From positions 186,001-250,000 of the forward strand of contig JBCBHO010000001.1 of assembly GCA_038525525.1 (NCBI GenBank): 64,000 nucleotides of DNA. The letters run 5' to 3'. The first letter of the stretch is position 1; each line of letters begins with the position of its first letter. Shown one piece after another: positions 34,574-47,150 of the stretch. Below the pieces are notes generated by a model. It saw only the letters and a list, made by a program, of their open reading frames with translations. It searched no databases and had not been told where the DNA came from. The stretch comes from Shimia_B sp038525525 (GTDB lineage: Bacteria; Pseudomonadota; Alphaproteobacteria; Rhodobacterales; Rhodobacteraceae). Position numbers and translations under genes: made by a program.

Positions 34574-35917
34574 ATGAACCGGCCCTACCGAGATATCCGC
34601 AAGATCGACCCGTTGAAAGCGGGGCTGAAGGGCGACAACACGCCGGACAACAACGACCGGATCGAGATCGGCCCCACCGCGCTCGCCTACGCCGAATGGG
34701 AGGCGGCCGGCCTCGCCCTACCCGATCTCCAGGCCATGCGCCGCTACCGCCACGGGCGGCTCGTCGAGGCCATCGCCGCGCGCGATTACGGCGCACTCCT
34801 CGTCTTCGACCCGCTCAACATCCGCTACGCGACAGACAGCACCAACATGCAGCTCTGGAACACCCACAACCCGTTCCGCGCGTTGATGGTCTGCGCCGAC
34901 GGCCACATGGTGCTCTGGGACTACAAGATCGCGCCCTTCCTGAGCACCTTCAATCCGCTGGTGAACGAGCAGCGTTCCGGCGCGGATTTCTTCTATTTCG
35001 ACCGCGGGGACCGGATCGAGCCGGCCACGGACGCCTTCTCCAAGGAGGTCCGCGATCTGATCAACGCACACGGCGGCGGGAATAGCCGGCTCGGAGTGGA
35101 CAAGATCATGATCCACGGGCTCCGCGCGCTCGAAGCCCACGGCTTCGAGGTGTTTCCGGGCGAGGAGCTCACCGAGAAGGCCCGCGCCGTCAAAGGCCCG
35201 GATGAGATCATGGCGATGCGCTGTGCCTCCCATGCGTGCGAGGCGTCCTGCCGCGCCATGGAAGACTTCGCCCGCGCCCATATGGGCGACGGCACCACCT
35301 GCGAGGATGATATCTGGGCCGTGCTCCATGCCGAGAACATCAAGCGCGGCGGCGAATGGATCGAAACCCGGCTATTGGCCACCGGCCCGCGGACGAACCC
35401 ATGGTTTCAGGAATGCGGCCCGCGGATCCCCAAGCGCAATGAAATCCTCGCCTTCGACACCGACCTCGTGGGGAGCTACGGCATCTGCGTGGATATTTCC
35501 CGGACCTGGTGGATCGGCGAGGAGACGCCCCGCCCCGACATGATAGAGGCCATGAAGTGCGCCTTGGAACATATTGAAACCAATATGGAAATGATCCGCC
35601 CAGGCCTCAACATCGAGGACTGGATCGCCCGCTCTCACCGTTTGCCGGAGAAGTACCAGGCGCGCAAATATGGCTGCCTCGCCCATGGCGTGGGGCTCTG
35701 CGATGAATGGCCTCTCGTGGCCTATCCCGACAAGATGGTGCCCGGCGCCTTCGACTACGAGCTCGAGCCCGGCATGACGCTCTGCGTGGAGGCGCTCGTC
35801 GGCGAAGATGGCGGCGATTTCTGCATCAAGCTGGAAGACCAGGTGCTGGTGACAGAGACCGGCTACGAGAACCTCACCACCTACCCCCACGACCCGGCCC
35901 TCCTCGGCACGCCCTGA
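34574..35917 (+). CDS. dddP: Dimethylsulfoniopropionate lyase DddP
   Basis: DddP cleaves the algal osmolyte DMSP to dimethyl sulfide and acrylate. The 447-residue protein has the M24 metallopeptidase fold but belongs to the DddP branch: RKIDPLKAG and DNTPDNNDRIEIGPTALAY near the start, FDPLNIRYATDSTNMQLW at 78-95, and WFQECGPRIPKRNEILAFDT. The iron ligands of characterised DddP are all present at Asp295, Asp297, Asp307, His371, Glu406 and Glu421, and Asp377, the proposed base, is conserved. The N-terminal ATG at 34574 fits the family. It strongly indicates a marine roseobacter. Confidence 0.95.
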   Translation: MNRPYRDIRKIDPLKAGLKGDNTPDNNDRIEIGPTALAYAEWEAAGLALPDLQAMRRYRHGRLVEAIAARDYGALLVFDPLNIRYATDSTNMQLWNTHNPFRALMVCADGHMVLWDYKIAPFLSTFNPLVNEQRSGADFFYFDRGDRIEPATDAFSKEVRDLINAHGGGNSRLGVDKIMIHGLRALEAHGFEVFPGEELTEKARAVKGPDEIMAMRCASHACEASCRAMEDFARAHMGDGTTCEDDIWAVLHAENIKRGGEWIETRLLATGPRTNPWFQECGPRIPKRNEILAFDTDLVGSYGICVDISRTWWIGEETPRPDMIEAMKCALEHIETNMEMIRPGLNIEDWIARSHRLPEKYQARKYGCLAHGVGLCDEWPLVAYPDKMVPGAFDYELEPGMTLCVEALVGEDGGDFCIKLEDQVLVTETGYENLTTYPHDPALLGTP

Positions 35918-36032
35918 CCGCGCGCCGCCCGGCGCGGCTGCAACACGCATCACCTCCCCGTGCCTCGGGCGTAACAGGGCTTGGAAGACGCGCGCGCGCC
36001 TCCCATCCTCGGTGCACCAGAAGGAGGCCCCC

Positions 36033-37268
36033 ATGCCCACCGAACGCTTCACCTTCGAGGGCCATGACGGCTCCAAACTCGCCGCACGCCTCGACATGCC
36101 CGACGGGCCGCATCTGGGCACGGCGCTCCTCGCCCATTGCTTCACCTGCGGCAAAGACATCCCCGCCGCGCGGCGCATCGCCTCCCGCCTCGCCGCGCTG
36201 GGGCTCGCGGTGCTGCGCTTCGATTTCACCGGCCTCGGGCATTCGGAGGGCGAATTCGGCAACACGACCTTCTCATCCAATGTGGCCGATCTCCGCGCGG
36301 CCCATGGCGCGCTCGAGGCACGGGGCATGGCACCCACGCTCATCATCGGGCACTCGCTCGGGGGCGCGGCGGTGCTCAAGGCCGCCGCAGACCTCCCCGG
36401 CATCCGCGCCGTCGTCACCCTCGGCGCGCCCTTCGAGCCCGCCCACGTGACGCATAATTTCGAAGGCGCGCTCTCTGATATCGCTGCGCACGGCCACGCC
36501 ACGGTCAATCTTGGCGGCCGTCCCATCACCATCGGTCAGGCCTTCGTGGATGATGTCGCCTCCGAGACCCTCGCGGACGCCATCGCCGCGACCCGCGCAG
36601 CCCATCTCATCCTACATGCCCCGAAGGACACCATCGTGGGCATCGAGAATGCCGAAGCGATCTTCCGCGCCGCCAAGCATCCAAAGAGCTTCGTGACCCT
36701 CGACAGCGCCGATCACCTCATCACCAACGCCGACGATGCCGAATATGCCGCCGAGGTCATCGCCGCCTGGGCGACGCGGTATCTCGCGCTGCCCAAGCTC
36801 GCCGCCCCGATCGGGGCGCCGGAGGGTGTCGTCCGCGTGGCCGAGGCCGACCCCAAAGGCTTCCTGCAGGACATCACCCACGGCCCCACGCACCACGCGC
36901 TCGCTGACGAACCGGTGGCCTATGGCGGCACCAACCGGGGCATGTCGCCCTACGGCTTCCTCTCGGCGGGGCTCGGGGCCTGCACCTCCATGACGATCCG
37001 CCTCTATGCGCGACGGAAGGGCCTCAAGCTGCGCCATGTCTACGTCGACGTCACCCATGACAAGGTCCACGGGCAAGATACCGAGCCCAGCACCTCGGCC
37101 AAGCTCGACCACTTCGTGCGCCACATCCATCTCGACGGAGACCTCACGGAGGCCGAGCGCCAGAAGCTCCTCGAGATCGCCGACAAGTGCCCGGTGCACC
37201 GCACACTCGAAGCCACCAGCGTCGTGAAGACCAAGCTCATCGACGGTCCGGTGGACCGCGTGGCCTAA
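36033..37268 (+). CDS. Alpha/beta hydrolase-OsmC fusion protein
   Basis: A 411-residue fusion. Residues 1-255 are an alpha/beta hydrolase with nucleophile motif IIGHSLGGAAVLK, an oxyanion segment AHCFTCGKDIPAARRIA, and a late DSADHLI supplying the His. Residues about 270-405 are an OsmC/Ohr-like domain with the redox cysteines in GLGACTSMTIRLYARRKG and ADKCPVHRTLE. OsmC proteins reduce organic hydroperoxides. AAGGAGG precedes the ATG at 36033. The fusion is known in several proteobacteria; its combined role is not established. Confidence 0.9.
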   Translation: MPTERFTFEGHDGSKLAARLDMPDGPHLGTALLAHCFTCGKDIPAARRIASRLAALGLAVLRFDFTGLGHSEGEFGNTTFSSNVADLRAAHGALEARGMAPTLIIGHSLGGAAVLKAAADLPGIRAVVTLGAPFEPAHVTHNFEGALSDIAAHGHATVNLGGRPITIGQAFVDDVASETLADAIAATRAAHLILHAPKDTIVGIENAEAIFRAAKHPKSFVTLDSADHLITNADDAEYAAEVIAAWATRYLALPKLAAPIGAPEGVVRVAEADPKGFLQDITHGPTHHALADEPVAYGGTNRGMSPYGFLSAGLGACTSMTIRLYARRKGLKLRHVYVDVTHDKVHGQDTEPSTSAKLDHFVRHIHLDGDLTEAERQKLLEIADKCPVHRTLEATSVVKTKLIDGPVDRVA

Positions 37269-37307
37269 GCGCTCGCGCCCCGGGCGCATTCAGGCTAGCG
37301 AGACGCG

Positions 37308-38159
37308 ATGAAGATCGCCGCTCTCCTCGTTGTCGCCCTCTTTCTCGCCTCCCATGGCGGCGCGCTACACCCCGCGCTCGACAGTCTCGCCGTGCTGCGC
37401 GTGCCACTTGGATTGGGCGTTCTCGGTCTCTGCCTCTGGCCCTCCCTGCGCAGAGCGCGCTGGGCCTGGGCGGCGACAGCGCTCACGCTCGCGAGCCTCG
37501 CCCTCAACCAGCTTCTCTGGGATCGCGGTCCGGACCATCCGGGCGAGATCGTCCTCTACCAGAAGAACCTGGGTTACTGGAACCGCGCGGTGGAAGACGT
37601 CGCCGCCGATATCCGCGCCGCGGGGGCCGACATCGTCACGCTCCAGGAGCTCTCTCCGCAGAACGCGCGCCTTCTCGATCTCCTCGCGGAGGATTTCCCT
37701 GTCCGGCAACGCTGCGATTTCGGCGCGCTCTATTCGATGGCGGTGCTCTCCCGGCTTCCTGCTGGGCCCGAAGGCGGGCGCTGCAGCCGCGCGCGCGGGC
37801 TCGCCGCGCTGCACGTGGCCGGGGAGAGCGGCCCCGGCTGGGTCGTCTCTGTGCACCTGCACTGGCCGTGGCCCTTTGCGCAGCCCGGCCAGCTCCCGGA
37901 AGTCCACACCGTGCTGGAAAACCTCGAGGGCCCGATGATCATCGGCGGAGACTTCAATCAGGTGCCGTGGAGCCACGCCGTCCGATCCACGGCGCGGGTG
38001 GCGGGCGTGTCCTATCGCGGGCCCTCCGCCGTGACCTTCGCCCATCGCGGACTGCGGTTGCCCATCGACCACGTCCTCGCGCCTTCGGGCTCGGTGGAGC
38101 GACTGGGGTTCCTCGGCTCCGACCACCGAGGGCTACGCGCCCGCGTGGCTTTCCAATGA
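37308..38159 (+). CDS. Endonuclease/exonuclease/phosphatase (EEP) family membrane protein
   Basis: A 283-residue protein with two N-terminal hydrophobic segments (about 1-20 and 28-68) and an EEP metal-dependent phosphodiesterase domain. Motifs are VTLQELSPQNARLL (the metal-binding Glu), MIIGGDFNQVPWSHAVR and the terminal LPIDHVLAPSG with LGSDHRGLRA (catalytic Asp-His). The active domain probably faces the periplasm; substrate is unknown. It follows the hydrolase-OsmC gene by 39 bases. Confidence 0.85.
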   Translation: MKIAALLVVALFLASHGGALHPALDSLAVLRVPLGLGVLGLCLWPSLRRARWAWAATALTLASLALNQLLWDRGPDHPGEIVLYQKNLGYWNRAVEDVAADIRAAGADIVTLQELSPQNARLLDLLAEDFPVRQRCDFGALYSMAVLSRLPAGPEGGRCSRARGLAALHVAGESGPGWVVSVHLHWPWPFAQPGQLPEVHTVLENLEGPMIIGGDFNQVPWSHAVRSTARVAGVSYRGPSAVTFAHRGLRLPIDHVLAPSGSVERLGFLGSDHRGLRARVAFQ

Positions 38160-38160
38160 A

Positions 38161-38185
38161 AACGGGCGCCCAAAGGACGCCCGTT
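38161..38185. terminator. Bidirectional hairpin between EEP gene and bioY
   Basis: AACGGGCG and CGCCCGTT arms form a stem flanked by A-rich sequence on one side and T-rich on the other, serving convergent genes. Confidence 0.7.
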
Positions 38186-38214
38186 TACGAAATCAGGTTT
38201 TGCGGCAGGTCTTC

Positions 38215-38811
38215 TCAGGCGCGCGCGTCGCCGATCAGCTTCCAGAGCCCCGGCACGAGGAGCGCGGCCAGCGCGAGCTTCACCGCATCGCCCACGAGGA
38301 AGGGCGTGAGGCCCCATGCGAGGATCGGCTGATCCCAGCCGTAGAGCTGCCCCAGCCAGAGGAGGCCAGGGATATAGATGAGCGCATTGCCGACGAGCAT
38401 GGCTGCCGCCATCTTGAGCATGGAGCGATCCCAGCCGAGGCGCGCGAAGTAGCCCAATGCCAGCGTCGCCAGCACGTAGCCCACGAGATAGCCGCCCGTG
38501 CCGCCCATCATGTAGGTGAGGCCGAAATTCTCGGCCGAGGACGAGGCGAAGACATCAAAGCCAAGCGCGCCGACGATCATGTAGCCGAGGATTGTCACCA
38601 AGCCGAGACGCGGCCCGTAGGCGGCGCCGATGGTCAGGACGGCGAAAGTACCCATCGTCACCGGCACGGGCCACATGGGCACCTTTACCTTTGCGAGGAT
38701 CGCCAGCGCGGCGATGCCAGCCACCACGAGCACGATCTGCTTGATGAGCTTGGCCGCCCCCTCGCTGGGCCCCACGGCCTCGGTCAGGACTTTGTCGTAT
38801 GTGGTGGCCAT
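38215..38811 (-). CDS. bioY: Biotin transporter BioY
   Basis: Substrate-binding membrane component of an ECF-type biotin transporter, 198 residues with about six helices. Family motifs are KVPMWPVPVTMGTFAVLTIG, GGTGGYLVGYVLATLALGY and IYIPGLLWLGQLYGW. The ATG at 38811 with GAGGGG upstream is preferred over 38850. No bioM or bioN is adjacent, so it acts as solo BioY or shares distant components. I saw no BioR-type box upstream. Confidence 0.92.
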   Translation of the reverse strand: MATTYDKVLTEAVGPSEGAAKLIKQIVLVVAGIAALAILAKVKVPMWPVPVTMGTFAVLTIGAAYGPRLGLVTILGYMIVGALGFDVFASSSAENFGLTYMMGGTGGYLVGYVLATLALGYFARLGWDRSMLKMAAAMLVGNALIYIPGLLWLGQLYGWDQPILAWGLTPFLVGDAVKLALAALLVPGLWKLIGDARA

Positions 38812-38875
38812 GGGCCCCTCCTCTAGAACTTTGAGCGCCAATATCCCCATGGCGCGCGCCGCTGCAAGGGCGCGC

Positions 38876-39298
38876 TCACATCCTGAGCGAGTTCATCGCC
38901 GAGAAGGGCGCGTAGGTGGAGGACATCTTGTAGTCCTTGCGCGGGCCGGAGACCTCCCAGGTGCAGCGCCAAGTGGGCCATTCGCTGAAGTCGTAGCGCA
39001 CGAGGTAGGTGTCTGGGTCGCAGTCATGGCGTGCGGACGGACGGTCGAAAGTGAACTTGTGGAAGGGTTCGCCATCCTCGAAGCAGACATCGAAACCGCC
39101 CTCCATGGGCTTCCACCAATAGCGCCGCCCGGCGGTATAATCGCGCCCGCGCACCTCGAGATTGCCCCATTCGAGATAGGTCCAGCGGCGGGTGATCCGC
39201 GCGAGCCCCTCGAAGCGGTTCGGCGCCTCGGCCTTGTGGACGATCTCCCGCTTCAGGAGCCAGACGCGCTTGAAATCGGCGTGTTCGAGAGCGCTCAT
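38876..39298 (-). CDS. DUF6314 family protein
   Basis: A 140-residue protein of the DUF6314 family, small lipocalin-like proteins of unknown role. Visible family stretches are FKRVWLLKREIVHK, WTYLEWGNLEVRGRDY and RPSARHDCDPDTYLVRYDF with WTCxWEVSGPRKDYKM near the end. The start at 39298 overlaps the stop of the upstream exported protein gene (ATGA), indicating coupled translation. It lacks a signal peptide, so it should be cytoplasmic. Confidence 0.8.
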   Translation of the reverse strand: MSALEHADFKRVWLLKREIVHKAEAPNRFEGLARITRRWTYLEWGNLEVRGRDYTAGRRYWWKPMEGGFDVCFEDGEPFHKFTFDRPSARHDCDPDTYLVRYDFSEWPTWRCTWEVSGPRKDYKMSSTYAPFSAMNSLRM

Positions 39299-39624
39299 CG
39301 GGTGATCATTCCGGCGCTCACGTCCCCGCTTTCGCCGACGAAGCGCAGCAACTCGCCCGCGCCATCCATGGCATAGCAGGCCCAGCCGTCGGCGGGCGGC
39401 CACTGCGAGCAGTATTCATTGCCCCGCACGGCCCATGTCCCCCAGCTGGGGCGCCCGTTGTCGTAGAGCGTGCGGCCCGAGGCGTAGAAGGTCTGCACCG
39501 CGCCGTCCTCGTAGGTGAGCGTGACCCCGGTGAGGGCTTCCGTGATCTCCGCGCCGCTCAGCGGCGAAAACTCCTCGGCGCAAGCCAGCGAGGGCAGAAG
39601 GGCCAGGACGGCGATGGGGCGCAT
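39295..39624 (-). CDS. Small exported protein, hypothetical
   Basis: A 109-residue protein with a short Sec signal peptide (MRPIAVLALLPSLACA), likely cleaved after residue 16. The mature part (EEFSPLSGAEITEALTGVTL, then FYASGRTLYDNGRPSWGTW and a two-Cys stretch around NEYCSQWPPADGWACYAMDG) resembles small periplasmic proteins of Rhodobacterales without an assigned role. AAGGAA precedes the ATG. It is the upstream partner of the DUF6314 gene and divergent from purB. Confidence 0.75.
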   Translation of the reverse strand: MRPIAVLALLPSLACAEEFSPLSGAEITEALTGVTLTYEDGAVQTFYASGRTLYDNGRPSWGTWAVRGNEYCSQWPPADGWACYAMDGAGELLRFVGESGDVSAGMITR

Positions 39625-39694
39625 GGGCGTTCCTTGTGTCTTCGAGGACCGTGACCTAAACGACGCGCGCGCATCGTCCAGAAAAGGCTTCTCC

Positions 39695-40999
<1,305 letters not shown>

Positions 41000-41061
41000 G
41001 GTGACGCCGAACTGTCATGAAGCCGGGCTAGCCTCTTCCCATTTCAGACGGGAAAGAGCCC

Positions 41062-41595
41062 ATGCCCATCGACGCGCCCATCATCAATTCGTCCGACATT
41101 CTCGAGCAGCCGGACCTCGTCTCCACCATCGACCGCTCGGGCCCCTTCGAGGCCCGTCTGGGCAAGATCGCCCTCGCCCTCGGCGGGAAGAAGATCGGGA
41201 TCAACGTGACCGTCGTGCCGCCGCAAAGCCGCGCCTTCCCACGGCATTACCACTACGTCAACGACGAGGCGTTCTACATCATCGCCGGCGAAGGCACGCT
41301 GCGTTACGGCGAGGACAGGCACCCGTTCAAAGAGGGCGATGTCATCTACATCCGCGCCGGCACGGGCATCCCGTTCCAGCTCCTGAACACCAGTGATGCC
41401 GAGCTGCGGTACCTCGCGCTCTCGTCGATGATCCCCGCGGACGTGTTCTACTACCCCGACAGCGACAAGCACGGGATCATGGCCAATGGCACGCCCTTCC
41501 ACGCGATGCCGAGCGACGGGCTCGACCGTTTTGCCAAGTGGGTGGAGGCGGATCACGGCGTGGGCTATTACCACAACGACCCTGACGCGACCTGA
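41062..41595 (+). CDS. Cupin domain protein
   Basis: A 177-residue single-cupin protein. The metal-binding motif 1 appears as FPRHYHYVNDEAFYIIAGEG with GTLRYGEDRHPFKEGDVIYI, and motif 2 as GIPFQLLNTSDAELRYL. The extended C-terminus includes DKHGIMANGTPFHAMPSD. It belongs to the group of uncharacterised cupins with a possible dioxygenase or isomerase role. GGGAAAGAG lies before the ATG. It follows purB by 62 bases. Confidence 0.8.
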   Translation: MPIDAPIINSSDILEQPDLVSTIDRSGPFEARLGKIALALGGKKIGINVTVVPPQSRAFPRHYHYVNDEAFYIIAGEGTLRYGEDRHPFKEGDVIYIRAGTGIPFQLLNTSDAELRYLALSSMIPADVFYYPDSDKHGIMANGTPFHAMPSDGLDRFAKWVEADHGVGYYHNDPDAT

Positions 41596-41688
41596 CCCCT
41601 GGCCTGCAGCGAGCCTGCGCGCGGCTTTTCTTTCGCGCCGCACAGCTATGTTGGGTTGGGTAGTAACGCCACCTCTGCAGGAACCCCC

Positions 41689-42234
41689 ATGCGCCTCTCC
41701 CTCGCCTTTCTCCTCGCCACTTTGCCCGGCGCCACGCTCGCGGCAGGAGGCATGTCCACCTCCCCGCCCACGCCGACGGAAACGACGACGCAGTGCGCCG
41801 AGGGCCAAGTCTATGACACCGAGACCGGGGCCTGCGTCGCGATCCAGCAGGATTCGAACGCCGCGCCGCAGTTCGACCAAGAGCGCGCCTATGCTCTCGT
41901 CCGCGAGCTCGCCTACGCGGCGCGATATGACGACGCGCAGATGATCCTCGCGACCATGGATCAGGCCGATGACCGGACCCAGACCTACTGGGGCTTCACC
42001 CATCGCAAGCTCGGCCAGAGCGACCGCGCCATGGCCGCCTATTACACCGCGCTCTCCGCCAATCCCGACAACCTCCTTGCCCGCTCCTACATGGGCCAGC
42101 ACTATGTCGAGATCGGCGCGATGGACATGGCGCGCCTCCAGCTCACCGAGATCCGCGACCGCGGAGGCCGCGAAAGCTGGCCCGAGAAATCGCTCGCATG
42201 GGCCATCGAAACGGGCCGCGGCGAGAGCTACTGA
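41689..42234 (+). CDS. Exported TPR-repeat protein
   Basis: A 181-residue protein with a signal peptide (about 1-20) and tetratricopeptide repeats between 65 and 160 (ALVRELAYAARYDDAQMILA, then YYTALSANPDNLLARSYMGQ). A two-Cys stretch (TQCAEGQVYDTETGACVAI) comes first. The ATG at 41689 fits the signal peptide and has GCAGGA upstream. TPR proteins scaffold complexes; its partner is unknown. A hairpin with U-tract follows. Confidence 0.8.
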   Translation: MRLSLAFLLATLPGATLAAGGMSTSPPTPTETTTQCAEGQVYDTETGACVAIQQDSNAAPQFDQERAYALVRELAYAARYDDAQMILATMDQADDRTQTYWGFTHRKLGQSDRAMAAYYTALSANPDNLLARSYMGQHYVEIGAMDMARLQLTEIRDRGGRESWPEKSLAWAIETGRGESY

Positions 42235-42264
42235 GCTTTACGGGCGGGCGCCGAGCGCCTATGG

Positions 42265-42293
42265 AAAGGGCTCCGATCAAGGGGCCTTTTTCA
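42265..42293 (+). terminator. Hairpin ahead of acyltransferase start
   Basis: AAAGG and CTCC pair with GGGG and CCTTT (one bulged G), followed by five T residues; the U-tract ends about seven bases before the ATG at 42299. Confidence 0.4.
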
Positions 42294-42298
42294 CGTCC

Positions 42299-43192
42299 AT
42301 GGCCGACCGCCCGCTTCAGCTCAGCCTCTGGCTCGAGAACGCGCTCTTTCGCAGCGTCATCGGCGCGCTGCGCATCCTGCCCTACGAGCGGCGCATGGCC
42401 ACCATGGCCTGGACCTGCCGCCGCCTCATCGGGCCCGCCGTGGGCTACCGCAAGCGCGCCCTCGCCAATCTCGAGTTGATCTATCCCGAGCGCCCCGCCG
42501 CAGAGCGCGCAGCCATCGCCGACGCCGTGCTCGAGGGCTTCGGGCGCACGGTGATGGAGAATTATTCTCACGACGAGTTCCGCGCCCGCATCGCCGAGCA
42601 CGAGATCACAGGCCCTGGCCTCGCCGCCGCCGAGGCAGCGCTGGCGTCCGGACGGGCGATCATCTTCAGCTCCGGCCACTGGGGCAATCACGAGGCCACG
42701 CGCATCGCTCTCGACCTGCGCGGCTTCAAGGTCGGGGGCCTCTACAAGCCCATGGCCAATCCCTACTTCAACGCGCACTACGTGGAGAGCATCGCGCAGG
42801 TCTCCGGGCCAGTTTTTCCGAAGGGCAAGGAAGGTACGAAGGACTTCCTCCGCTTCCTCTCGGAGGGGGGCCACGGGTTCTTGCTGCACGACGTGTTCTT
42901 TCATCGCGGCGCCTGGATGGATTTCATGGGAAAGCCGGCCCGGACCGCGCTTTCGGCTGCCGAACTCGCGCTCAAGTTCGACGCGCTTCTCATCCCGTAT
43001 TTCAACACCCGCCGCAGCGACGACCCCACGCGCTTCGAGATCGAGCTCCTAGAGCCAATTCCCCATGGGCCGCCGCGCGAGATGATGCGCGCTCTCATGG
43101 ACTTGCTCGAAGACAGGGTCAAAGAGGCGCCGGGGCATTGGATGTGGATCCACCGCCGCTGGAAAGGCTGGGAAAAGGCGACGACTGCCTAG
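42299..43192 (+). CDS. Lysophospholipid/lipid A-type acyltransferase (LpxL family)
   Basis: A 297-residue membrane-bound acyltransferase of the LpxL/HtrB family, which adds secondary acyl chains to lipid A. The active motif is SSGHWGNHEATR (His-X4-Glu), followed by GLYKPMANPYFNAHY, KGKEGTKDFLRFL and the C-terminal HWMWIHRRWKGWEK. One weak N-terminal helix is seen. The gene ends with its stop overlapping the convergent DUF1223 stop. Donor chain and exact lipid substrate are unknown. Confidence 0.88.
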   Translation: MADRPLQLSLWLENALFRSVIGALRILPYERRMATMAWTCRRLIGPAVGYRKRALANLELIYPERPAAERAAIADAVLEGFGRTVMENYSHDEFRARIAEHEITGPGLAAAEAALASGRAIIFSSGHWGNHEATRIALDLRGFKVGGLYKPMANPYFNAHYVESIAQVSGPVFPKGKEGTKDFLRFLSEGGHGFLLHDVFFHRGAWMDFMGKPARTALSAAELALKFDALLIPYFNTRRSDDPTRFEIELLEPIPHGPPREMMRALMDLLEDRVKEAPGHWMWIHRRWKGWEKATTA

Positions 43193-43884
43193 CGCAGGCG
43201 CGCGGCGCCTATGATCTCGCCGTGGTCCGGACGCTGGAAGATGATGACGGCGGGCTCGGAGGTCGGCACACTCGCGGTGAGCGTGTATTCGCCCCGCCCG
43301 CTCCAGGGACGTGCTTCCTGCCATGAGGTCACGACATTGGCATAATCGAGGGTGCGCCCCGCATTCTCGCCCCGTTTGATCTCAACCCGGCTCGAGGGGC
43401 GGTAGGTCACCAACTGCACCACCACTTCGCCGTTGATCCGGGTGACCGGGATCGCCCGCACGCGCACGCGCTGGCCCGTGCGCTCTGTCTCGATCTCCAC
43501 GAGGGCGGCCTTGGCCATGTGGTTGACGAGATGCGTGGCGACCTCGTTGGGGCGGGTGCCGATCACGTGATCCTGCCCGCCGATGATCATCTGGGGCGTG
43601 TAGACGGAGCGTGCGCCGGCGGCGCGGGCATAGCCTTTCTGCCGCTCGGTGAAGGCCGGCTGGGCGAATTCGTCCTTCCAGCCGATATAATCCCAGTAAT
43701 CCACGTGCAACGCGAGGGCGATGATATCGTCCTGCTTGGCCATGTCATGGAGCATGGCGTCAGCCGGCGGGCAGGACGAACAGCCCTGCGAGGTATAAAG
43801 CTCGACCACGGTCACGTTCTCAGCCACGGCCCCCTGGGCGGAGGACAGAAAGAGCGCAGCGATGATGGCGTAGAGCTTTCGCAT
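43189..43884 (-). CDS. DUF1223 thioredoxin-like exported protein
   Basis: A 231-residue periplasmic protein with a signal peptide cleaved near AVA-E (residue 21) and a thioredoxin-like domain. The motif YTSQGCSSCPPADAML contains a CxxC pair, followed by HVDYWDYIGWKDEFAQPAFT and VYTPQMIIGGQ, all typical of DUF1223. A redox role is inferred only. It is convergent with the acyltransferase gene and its stop overlaps that gene by three bases. Confidence 0.9.
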   Translation of the reverse strand: MRKLYAIIAALFLSSAQGAVAENVTVVELYTSQGCSSCPPADAMLHDMAKQDDIIALALHVDYWDYIGWKDEFAQPAFTERQKGYARAAGARSVYTPQMIIGGQDHVIGTRPNEVATHLVNHMAKAALVEIETERTGQRVRVRAIPVTRINGEVVVQLVTYRPSSRVEIKRGENAGRTLDYANVVTSWQEARPWSGRGEYTLTASVPTSEPAVIIFQRPDHGEIIGAARLR

Positions 43885-44300
43885 GGTGGGATTCCCTTGG
43901 TTGCCGCCATGATCTAGGCGATCCGCTCCGCGGAAGCCAATCAACGAAACGAGAGAGACTGTCATGGAAACATGACCACACGGGCCGCGCACCGCCGCGT
44001 TACACGCGACGGGATCAGTTTTCTTCGGGGCATGGATGACCCTCAATGCGCGCCCGTCCCCGGCGCCCACCTATACCCCGGTGTCGTTTCGCGGAAGCGC
44101 CCGCCGTGCCCCAACGGCGCTCCCGCCTACCGCTGCGATGATCATGCTGTGCGTGCCCATTTTTGCGCCCTCGCCCCTGGCGAACGCCCCCTTTGCATCG
44201 GGCAAGGTGCGCCATAGCATACCGCGCTCTTGAACCCGCCACCGCGCTCCTACACTTTGCGGAGAGACTCCCAGCTCCCAAACCACGCAAGGAGGCCACC
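43885..44300. other. Non-coding gap upstream of acnA
   Basis: About 416 bases between divergent DUF1223 and acnA. Several short open frames exist on both strands, but none shows a credible ribosome site with a protein-like sequence. The last 80 bases lead into AAGGAGG before the acnA ATG; promoters for both genes must lie here, though I cannot place them. Confidence 0.5.
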
Positions 44301-47063
<2,763 letters not shown>

Positions 47064-47076
47064 GCCCGCGCTGACA

Positions 47077-47103
47077 CATCCCACCGGTGGCTCCCTTGGG
47101 ATG
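47077..47103. terminator. Inverted repeat between acnA and ccmG
   Basis: CATCCCA and TGGGATG are separated by 13 bases between two convergent genes; no clear T-run, so a weak terminator at best. Confidence 0.3.
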
Positions 47104-47150
47104 CCTCCGGAAATGACTCGCGCTCTGGGGCACAGCCCCGGTCCGCTCTG

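Noticed and set aside
43972..44217. Short plus-strand open frame upstream of acnA
   Set aside because: No ribosome-binding site and no protein-like pattern; overlapping frames on both strands are equally open.
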